Shown in pieces: positions 57,717 to 64,000 of a stretch of 64,000 bases of DNA. The stretch lies in assembly GCF_004331035.1 (NCBI RefSeq), contig NZ_SJNT01000010.1, positions 1 through 64,000 of the forward strand, given 5' to 3'. Origin of the DNA: Acinetobacter sp. ANC 4910. Lineage in GTDB: Bacteria; Pseudomonadota; Gammaproteobacteria; Pseudomonadales; Moraxellaceae. Each line of letters begins with the position of its first letter. Position 1 is the first letter of the stretch. The notes beneath the pieces are model-generated. The model was not told the origin of the DNA. It saw only the letters and a program-made list of their open reading frames with translations, and did not search any database. The position numbers and the translations under genes were made by a program.

Positions 57717-58359
57717 AATGTTGAATCAATTGAATTTGTGGCCACTGAAAGCCATGACACGAGAGTTCTGCCTGCCAAGCCACTGTCAGCATCGTTTGAC
57801 CTAAATGATAGTTCTGATAAGCAAAGCTTCCTAACATCGCGTGCTGACACATCCCGCCATGCTGGATTGGATGTACCTGTGTATTCAACTCATTCAAACT
57901 CAGCCGAATCCCCAAGCCCGAAGCTTTTAGTACCGCTTCTTTAGTGGTCCAAACCCTAAACCAAAATTCTTCTGAATATTCCATTTCAGCCCAATGCTTA
58001 AGCTCATCAGGATGAAATGCATGTTGTGCCAAGGCTTCAAATCGAACCTTTCGGTCCAAATCCTCAATATCTATACCGACCTGTTTAACCGTATCGCTAT
58101 AGGCTAAAGCGTAGTGTTTATGGCTATGGCTATGATTAAATGTGACTTGTGGAAATTGTTCTAAATATGGCTTGCCATATTCAGTCTTAGAAAGATCTGC
58201 GTTTTGAATCTCACGTTGCATGTGCTGCGAGAGCAACTGATTCCGAAATTGATAGATCGCCTGTTTTTGTTGCTGTACTTTGGCTTTACGGTCTAAATCC
58301 GCAGGCAACTGAATCATCTGCTCTAAGCGGCTGACATCTATATGAATCAATTTCGTCAC
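57715..58359 (-). CDS. 4'-Phosphopantetheinyl transferase, Sfp-type
   Basis: The 214-residue product has the Sfp/AcpT magnesium motif VGIDIEDLD (Asp97, Glu99) and the second motif FRVWTTKEAVLKASGLG (about 134-150), with upstream GKPYLEQFPQVTFNHSHS. Such enzymes transfer phosphopantetheine from CoA to carrier proteins. No polyketide or peptide synthetase is in the window, so it may serve fatty acid ACP or a remote cluster. An AGGAGA ribosome site precedes the ATG. Confidence 0.88.
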   Translation of the reverse strand: MTKLIHIDVSRLEQMIQLPADLDRKAKVQQQKQAIYQFRNQLLSQHMQREIQNADLSKTEYGKPYLEQFPQVTFNHSHSHKHYALAYSDTVKQVGIDIEDLDRKVRFEALAQHAFHPDELKHWAEMEYSEEFWFRVWTTKEAVLKASGLGIRLSLNELNTQVHPIQHGGMCQHAMLGSFAYQNYHLGQTMLTVAWQAELSCHGFQWPQIQLIQH

Positions 58360-58412
58360 GCATATCTCCTCTTTATGTACAGCCTCATTCTAAAAGAAAC
58401 CGAATACAAAAG

Positions 58413-58445
58413 AAAAAGCCCAAAGTCGTCTTTGGGCTTTTTTAT
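58413..58445 (-). terminator. Terminator of der
   Basis: A 13-base stem (aaaaagcccaaag with ctttgggcttttt) closes on a tcgt loop. It lies about 20 bases beyond the der stop on the minus strand. Confidence 0.9.
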
Positions 58446-58464
58446 CTTTTAAATGAACTGAAAA

Positions 58465-59874
58465 TTAGCGTTTAAATTTTTTCTCAGCTTTTTTGAACTT
58501 CTGAACATAACGACGTTTACGTGCAGCAGTACGTTCATCCACTTGTGACTTACGCCCTTCAAATGGGTTTTCAGAGGTTTTAAACTCAATACGCACAGGC
58601 GTACCTTCCAGTTTATACACACGACGGAACACATTTTCCAAGTAACGACGGTAATCTGCTGGTGTTTTATCAACTTTGTTACCATGAATCACAATCGTTG
58701 GTGGATTTTGCCCGCCCATATGTGCATAACGCATTTTAATACGGCGACCACCCACCATTGGTGGTTGATGTGCATCCACAGCATCACTCAAGATTTGCGT
58801 GATTTTGGCTGGTGAAACTTTCAAATGTGAAGATTCATAAGCACGGTGGATTGATGGGTACATTTCCCCTACACCCGTACCATGCAGCGCAGAAATTAAG
58901 TGGATTTTTGCCCAAGGAATAAAATCAAAACGACGTTCAACATCTAGCTTACATTGCTTACGATCATACTCAGACATGTTGTCCCATTTGTTGATCGCAA
59001 TTACCATGGCACGCCCTGCTTCTAAGGCATAACCAATCAAGTGTAAGTCTTGCTCTACAATACCTTCACGAGCATCCACCACCACAACAACCACATGTGC
59101 ATCTTTCATGGCTTGTAAGGTTTTTACAATCGAGAATTTCTCGATCATTTCATCGACCTTACCTTTACGACGTACACCCGCAGTATCAATCAGCGTATAT
59201 TGACGACCATCACGCTCGAAAGGGATATAAATAGAGTCACGGGTTGTACCTGGCTGGTCAAATGCCACCACGCGCTCTTCACCCAACAAACGGTTGACTA
59301 GCGTTGATTTACCTACGTTCGGACGACCAATAATGGCGAGACGCAGGCCAGTGTTTTTGTCGTGTTCTTCTGGATTCTCGTCTTCAGGCACATCCTGCAA
59401 CACATCTTCCAGCATTTGCTGTACGCCACGACCATGACTTGCCGCAACTTGCAGTGGCTCACCCATACCAAGCTTATAGAACTCGACAAGCGCGGCTTCC
59501 GCGTGTACACCATCCACCTTATTTGCGACAAGGTAAACTTTTTTACCTAAGGTACGGAGTTCACGTGCAATTTGTTCATCAGAAGCCAATAGACCTGCAC
59601 GCGCATCTACCACAAATACAATGATATCCGCTTCATGAATCGCAGTTTTAGACTGCTCTGCCATGTAGGAGTCAATACCACCTTCATTTTCGCCAATACC
59701 ACCTGTATCGACCACAATGAAAGATTTATTTTGATAAACAGCATCACCATATTTACGGTCGCGTGTCAGACCCGCAAAGTCAGCCACCAAAGCATCACGA
59801 CTTTTAGTTATCTGGTTAAATAGAGTTGATTTTCCGACGTTCGGACGACCAATGAGCGCAATTACGGGTTTCAT
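58465..59874 (-). CDS. der: Ribosome-associated GTPase Der (EngA)
   Basis: Der has two tandem GTPase domains needed for 50S maturation. Both P-loops are GRPNVGKST (residues 7-15 and about 180), each followed by its DTGG/DTAG and NKxD motifs ([16 protein letters not shown]). The C-terminal KH-like domain ([13 protein letters not shown]... [13 protein letters not shown]) binds RNA, and the tail is basic ([17 protein letters not shown]). Length is 469 residues. A terminator-like repeat separates it from bamB, so it may have its own promoter. Confidence 0.97.
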   Translation of the reverse strand: MKPVIALIGRPNVGKSTLFNQITKSRDALVADFAGLTRDRKYGDAVYQNKSFIVVDTGGIGENEGGIDSYMAEQSKTAIHEADIIVFVVDARAGLLASDEQIARELRTLGKKVYLVANKVDGVHAEAALVEFYKLGMGEPLQVAASHGRGVQQMLEDVLQDVPEDENPEEHDKNTGLRLAIIGRPNVGKSTLVNRLLGEERVVAFDQPGTTRDSIYIPFERDGRQYTLIDTAGVRRKGKVDEMIEKFSIVKTLQAMKDAHVVVVVVDAREGIVEQDLHLIGYALEAGRAMVIAINKWDNMSEYDRKQCKLDVERRFDFIPWAKIHLISALHGTGVGEMYPSIHRAYESSHLKVSPAKITQILSDAVDAHQPPMVGGRRIKMRYAHMGGQNPPTIVIHGNKVDKTPADYRRYLENVFRRVYKLEGTPVRIEFKTSENPFEGRKSQVDERTAARKRRYVQKFKKAEKKFKR

Positions 59875-59957
59875 AGTTTAACCTTTATTCAAGATCAGCC
59901 AGTGAGACTGGTCTGAACATCAGAAAAATGGAAGATATTTAAGAATAATACTAAATA

Positions 59958-59996
59958 AAACACGGGGCATTGAAATTTCTCAAATACCCCGTGTTT
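59958..59996 (-). terminator. Terminator after bamB
   Basis: A ten-base perfect stem (aaacacgggg with ccccgtgttt) with a 19-base loop is followed on the minus strand by TTTTATTT. It lies between bamB and der. Confidence 0.7.
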
Positions 59997-60039
59997 AAAA
60001 ATACGGATTTGGCTTAGTTTAACATAAGGCAGACGAAAA

Positions 60040-61188
60040 TTAACGATTCTGCCAAACGCTAAATGTACCCTTGCGTGTCGCGACTGTGAGTTGACCTTCA
60101 ATTACACGCAATGTACGGACAGCACCACTGGTTTTGGCGCGACCAATTAACTGACCTGAATTCGGATCAATTAGATGTAATACACCATCTAAATCGCCAA
60201 CAACCAAGTCTTGACCAAAGAGCACTGGATTACTCAGCTCTCGGTTTAAAAGTTGCTCATTTTGCCACAATTGCTGACCTGTCGCCAGATCATAGGCGAC
60301 TAGCTTGCCATTCGCTTGAGCAACAAAGACTTTATTGTCTGCAACTTCTGGACGTTTGGTACTGCTGGCATCTTCACTCCAAATCACTTGTTGTGAAGCT
60401 AAGTCGGTTGCAGTCACTTGCCCCTGAAAACTGGTGGTCACGAGAAGTTGACCGACCACCACTGGGTCACCATCAACATCATTTAAACGCTGAATGTCAG
60501 AGCGACCATCACTGACCGACACACGGCGCTGCATACGAGGTACACCACTAAGCACATCTAACGCATAGACATAAGCATTTGCAGACGACACCAATACAGT
60601 ACGTGCATCCAATGCTACAGGCGTTGAAGTACCACGTAAGCTAAATTGTACGCTTGGTAAATCATAACTCCAGACTTGCTGCCCAGACTCTAAATCATGC
60701 GCGTAAACTGTACCATCATTGCTGACGGTCACCACACGACCAGATTGCACCAAAGATGGCGCCAAAATTGCACCTGTTAACTGTGCGGTCCACTTTTGTT
60801 CACCTGTTGCTTGGTCTAATGCAAACAATTGACCTTTATGGTTTCCAACAATCACTAGACCATTTTTGGCTTCTACACCTGAGCTTAGACCTTGTTTAGA
60901 GACTTTTTTACTCCAAACCTTATCTTTGCCACGATATGCTGTGACTTCACCTTTGGGGCTGGCAACAAAAATTACCCCATTATCGATATCCAATTGTAAA
61001 CGTAGTGGATCTGCCTCTGAAGTCGAAGAAACACTTTCAGAAAAAACAGGTGCTAAACTTTTCGATTGTTCAAGCTTAGGTAATGGACTTGGTTTGACAT
61101 CTTCAACTTTAATTTTGTTACTCGAACAACCGACTAAAGCCAGCGTCAAAATTGTTAGTGCAAACGGTATTTTATATTTTCTATCCAT
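60040..61188 (-). CDS. bamB: Outer-membrane assembly lipoprotein BamB
   Basis: BamB is the beta-propeller lipoprotein of the BAM complex. The 382-residue product has lipobox LVGC, then repeated propeller blades with PQQ-like motifs (GKDKVWSKKVSKQ, TGEQKWTAQLTG, SGQQVWSYDLPS, TGQQLWQNEQLL). Its ATG shares one base with the yfgM stop (TAATG). Insertion of large barrels such as the 2005-residue protein upstream in this window would depend on this complex. Confidence 0.94.
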   Translation of the reverse strand: MDRKYKIPFALTILTLALVGCSSNKIKVEDVKPSPLPKLEQSKSLAPVFSESVSSTSEADPLRLQLDIDNGVIFVASPKGEVTAYRGKDKVWSKKVSKQGLSSGVEAKNGLVIVGNHKGQLFALDQATGEQKWTAQLTGAILAPSLVQSGRVVTVSNDGTVYAHDLESGQQVWSYDLPSVQFSLRGTSTPVALDARTVLVSSANAYVYALDVLSGVPRMQRRVSVSDGRSDIQRLNDVDGDPVVVGQLLVTTSFQGQVTATDLASQQVIWSEDASSTKRPEVADNKVFVAQANGKLVAYDLATGQQLWQNEQLLNRELSNPVLFGQDLVVGDLDGVLHLIDPNSGQLIGRAKTSGAVRTLRVIEGQLTVATRKGTFSVWQNR

Positions 61189-61892
61189 TAAGACTCATCC
61201 ACTTGTGTTTCTAAAATTGGGCGTTCGATTTCAGGATCATCTACTAAAACGCCAACACTTTCGAGTTTAATTTGTAAAATTTGACGCTCTTGTTTACGCT
61301 CAATTAACGTATCCCATGCACTTTGATACGCTTTTTTTGCATTTTCCACATCATTCTTAGCGACATATACATCACCACGCACTTCGTCAGCCGTTGCTTT
61401 GAATGCAGGATCAGTAACCAGAGCTAAAGATTTGAGTGCATCATCATATTTATTTTGCGCCAACTGTGCATAAGCCAAACGTAGTTTCACGATTTGCGTT
61501 AAACCATCATCTTTGACTTTAGAGTTTTCCACCTTTTTCAAGGCTTTCTCTGCACCTGCATAGTCACCATGATCATAAGCCAACTTCGCCATCACAAATT
61601 GAGTCTGAATTGCCTGTGCTGAATCAGGATCATCTTTCACAATTTTATCCGCAGCTTCAGTCAACTCAGTCATCGCATTCGGATTTCCTTGCACATTACG
61701 CGCATCATCCATCAATTGCTGGACTTTTGCAGTTTGCATTTGTGATTCTGCAAGGTTTTTCTTTTGCCAATATTCCCAACCGAAAAAGGCAATCAACGCA
61801 ATTAAAATCCCACTAATAATGGCCGAACCATATTTCTTAGTGAAAGACTTTAAACCCTCAAGTTGTTCTTCTTCACTCAATGATGCGCTCAT
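61188..61892 (-). CDS. yfgM: YfgM-type TPR membrane protein
   Basis: The 234-residue product starts with a cytoplasmic tail (SEEEQLEGLKSFTKKYGS), one membrane span (AIISGILIALIAFFGWEYW) and a periplasmic TPR-like helical domain (MAKLAYDHGDYAGAEKALKK, LRLAYAQLAQNKYDDALKSL). YfgM is an ancillary partner of SecYEG and periplasmic chaperones. It lies between hisS and bamB, the standard order. Confidence 0.92.
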   Translation of the reverse strand: MSASLSEEEQLEGLKSFTKKYGSAIISGILIALIAFFGWEYWQKKNLAESQMQTAKVQQLMDDARNVQGNPNAMTELTEAADKIVKDDPDSAQAIQTQFVMAKLAYDHGDYAGAEKALKKVENSKVKDDGLTQIVKLRLAYAQLAQNKYDDALKSLALVTDPAFKATADEVRGDVYVAKNDVENAKKAYQSAWDTLIERKQERQILQIKLESVGVLVDDPEIERPILETQVDES

Positions 61893-61925
61893 TTGATTAC
61901 CCTTTTCCTAAATGTTATTTGACTC

Positions 61926-63221
61926 TTATTTTGAAGAAAATTTTTCGATGAAGAATGGTACGACATCAGCCATTGCGACTTCACACTGTTCTGCTGTCGC
62001 CAAAGTTTTGACCAATAGCTGCTGTGCTTCCCACTCGCGCTCACCCAAAATCAAGGCATACAGAGCACCTGACTGATCTGCCTTTTTCATTTGGCTTTTC
62101 ATTGAACCTTGTGAGCCAACTTTTAAACGCAATGAGCTTTGCGTAGCGTCTAACTGATTACGGAATTGTTCTGCCAATACCAATGCCTTACCTTGAGAAG
62201 CAGGATCTGCCACCAAGAAAATCTCGCAATCACGAATTGGAGCCACTTCTTCAACTTGCTCAAGCAACAGTAATAAACGCTCCATCCCCATAGCAAAACC
62301 AACCGCAGGTACAGACTGGTCAGCCTTTCCTTTTAACTGTCCAACCAAACCGTCATAGCGACCACCTGCACACACGGTACCTTGTGAACCTAAATGAGTG
62401 GTGGTCCATTCAAATACCGTTTTGTTGTAATAATCTAAACCACGAACCAGTTTCTGATTAATCACAAACTCAACGCCTGCATCGGTTAAATACTGCTGCA
62501 AAGTTGCAAAGTGCTGTAAAGTTTCTTCACCCATAAAGTCATGCAACTTCGGTGCATTTTCTAAAATAGCTTGGGTTTTTGCATCTTTAGAATCAAGGAT
62601 ACGCAACGGATTGGTGATCAAACGGCGCTGTGAATCTTCATCTAAATCATTTTTATGCGATTCCAAAAACTCAACCAAAGCTGCACGATAAGCGGCACGC
62701 TCATCAGACTCTCCGAGAGTATTCAATTCAAGTTGAACTTTATCCGCCACCCCCATGCGTTTCCATAGACGTGCCGTCATTAAAATCAGCTCAGCATCCA
62801 TATCTGGAGTCGCTACACCAAAGGTTTCCACACCAAACTGGTGGAACTGACGATAACGCCCTTTTTGTGGTTTTTCATAACGGAACATTGGTCCGATATA
62901 CCACACGCGCGGGGTCGCGCCACGGAGCAAATTATGCTCAAGCATGGCACGTACACAGCCTGCCGTTCCTTCAGGACGCAGCGTCAAAGACTCAGGTGGA
63001 TTACCTTTGTCCAAGAAGGTGTACATTTCTTTTTCAACGATATCCGTTGCATCACCAATCGAACGTTTGAACAAATTGGTTTGTTCAACAATAGGCAAAC
63101 GGATTTGTTGATAACCATAGGCATCCATTAACGATGCTAAATGTTGCTCTAGACGTCTCCATGCAGGTGTTTGCGTTGGAAGAGTGTCATTAAAACCTTT
63201 GATTGCGACAATTGAACTCAT
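61926..63221 (-). CDS. hisS: Histidyl-tRNA synthetase
   Basis: This 431-residue class II synthetase has motif 1 ([15 protein letters not shown] region), motif 2 ([15 protein letters not shown], then [20 protein letters not shown]) and the His-specific [15 protein letters not shown]. Motif 3 is [15 protein letters not shown]. The anticodon-binding domain is at the C-terminus. Its ATG overlaps the ispG stop by four bases, so ispG-hisS-yfgM-bamB reads as one unit. Confidence 0.97.
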   Translation of the reverse strand: MSSIVAIKGFNDTLPTQTPAWRRLEQHLASLMDAYGYQQIRLPIVEQTNLFKRSIGDATDIVEKEMYTFLDKGNPPESLTLRPEGTAGCVRAMLEHNLLRGATPRVWYIGPMFRYEKPQKGRYRQFHQFGVETFGVATPDMDAELILMTARLWKRMGVADKVQLELNTLGESDERAAYRAALVEFLESHKNDLDEDSQRRLITNPLRILDSKDAKTQAILENAPKLHDFMGEETLQHFATLQQYLTDAGVEFVINQKLVRGLDYYNKTVFEWTTTHLGSQGTVCAGGRYDGLVGQLKGKADQSVPAVGFAMGMERLLLLLEQVEEVAPIRDCEIFLVADPASQGKALVLAEQFRNQLDATQSSLRLKVGSQGSMKSQMKKADQSGALYALILGEREWEAQQLLVKTLATAEQCEVAMADVVPFFIEKFSSK

Positions 63222-64000
63222 GATGAACTACGAATGATCTCTTTAGATTTAGCTTCTTCAAGCTCTAGAACACGTTGACGAACCATTGTTTCGATTTCAT
63301 CAACTAACTGGTTGGTATCAATCAGATGGCTTTTCTCGCCATTACGATACACAAGCGAACGTGGACTTGCCCCCACCACGCCAATATCAGCCTCTTTGGC
63401 TTCGCCTGGTCCATTCACTTTACAACCAATGACCGATACGTCCATTGGGGTACGAATGTCTTCCAAACGCTCTTCTAAGGCTTGCATCACTGAAATCACG
63501 TTAAATTCTTGGCGTGAGCAGCTTGGGCAAGCAATAAAGTTAATGCCATTTGAACGAAGGCTGAGTGATTTTAAAATATCAAAACCAATTTTAACTTCTT
63601 CTTCGGGTTCTGCTGCCAATGAAATACGCATGGTGTCACCAATGCCTTCCATCAGCAATCCACCCAATGCAATGGCCGATTTTACTGAACCTGTACGATA
63701 AATACCGGCTTCGGTAACACCTAAATGTAATGGATTATCAATTTGTTGAGATAGCAAACGGTAAGCATCCATGGTCAAAAACACATTCGATGCTTTCACA
63801 GAAACCTTAAACTCATGGAAATTCAGACGGTCTAAAATATCAATATGACGCATTGCCGATTCAAGCAAAGCCTGACCTGTCGGTTCACCATATTTCTTTT
63901 GAATGTCTTTTTCCAAAGAACCCGCATTTACTCCGATACGCATAGAAATATCATGATGGCGCGCCGCAGCAACTACTTCACGAATTTTTGCTTCCGAACC
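63218..64000 (-). CDS. ispG: (E)-4-hydroxy-3-methylbut-2-enyl-diphosphate synthase, 5' end missing
   Basis: IspG (GcpE) is the [4Fe-4S] enzyme of the MEP isoprenoid pathway. The frame is open to the window edge ([20 protein letters not shown] precedes the ATG at 63943), so the true start lies outside. Cluster residues are visible in [12 protein letters not shown] and [32 protein letters not shown] and LHLGVTEAG are also diagnostic. About 260 C-terminal residues are seen. Confidence 0.96.
   Translation of the reverse strand, partial: GSEAKIREVVAAARHHDISMRIGVNAGSLEKDIQKKYGEPTGQALLESAMRHIDILDRLNFHEFKVSVKASNVFLTMDAYRLLSQQIDNPLHLGVTEAGIYRTGSVKSAIALGGLLMEGIGDTMRISLAAEPEEEVKIGFDILKSLSLRSNGINFIACPSCSRQEFNVISVMQALEERLEDIRTPMDVSVIGCKVNGPGEAKEADIGVVGASPRSLVYRNGEKSHLIDTNQLVDEIETMVRQRVLELEEAKSKEIIRSSS

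Overview
The window looks like chromosomal DNA of an Acinetobacter-type gammaproteobacterium (Moraxellaceae). The DNA is AT-rich with long AT-rich intergenic stretches. Core genes match that group closely: AcnA, PrfC, QueA-Tgt-YajC-SecD-SecF, and IspG-HisS-YfgM-BamB-Der. There is also a Moraxellaceae-style tyrosine catabolism locus. I see no insertion sequence, integrase, prophage or CRISPR array. The genus is an inference from gene content, not from a marker-gene comparison.

Layout. 1-13.7 kb is housekeeping and unknowns: a truncated radical-SAM maturase, dusA, a LysR regulator beside a 45-residue membrane peptide, tcdA, a secreted unknown, acnA, an operon of two lipoproteins plus a TatD-family nuclease, prfC, an Lrp/AsnC regulator and a YitT-type membrane protein. 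13.7-22.6 kb is tyrosine/phenylalanine catabolism: hpd, an IclR regulator, the fahA-maiA-VOC operon, an aromatic amino acid permease and an aromatic aminotransferase. No classical homogentisate dioxygenase is present; a small VOC protein with an apparent 2-His-1-Glu site sits where that step is needed. The hpd and fahA upstream regions share a 25-base element (22 identical), probably a common operator. 22.6-26.7 kb is a tartrate module: LysR, MFS transporter, ttdA and ttdB.

26.8-46.5 kb is the most unusual region: seven minus-strand genes for very large secreted beta-sandwich proteins. Three are six-domain paralogues (about 890-905 residues each). One is a 1304-residue protein with a unique N-terminal region. 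One is a single-domain small protein. One is a 2005-residue protein that joins DUF11/SdrD-like domains to a C-terminal outer-membrane barrel. The last is a small exported helical protein translationally coupled to the barrel gene. Shared modules tie the set together: the same C-terminal domain ends four large proteins and makes up nearly all of the small one, and the barrel protein shares the N-terminal segment and first domain of the paralogues. A terminator splits the locus into two transcription units, and a strong hairpin separates the subunit genes from the barrel gene. I infer a self-contained cell-surface fibre or adhesive layer with its own outer-membrane anchor or exporter. No sortase, fimbrial chaperone-usher or type I secretion gene is present.

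46.9-64 kb returns to mostly core genes: a membrane-anchored WYL-like protein, a DUF2939 protein, tRNA-Leu(CAA) with a near-consensus promoter, queA, a membrane protein paired with LemA, a PAS-GGDEF diguanylate cyclase, tgt-yajC-secD-secF, a phosphopantetheinyl transferase, der, bamB-yfgM, hisS and a truncated ispG. SecDF, BamB and YfgM belong to the general export and outer-membrane assembly machinery on which the surface proteins would depend.
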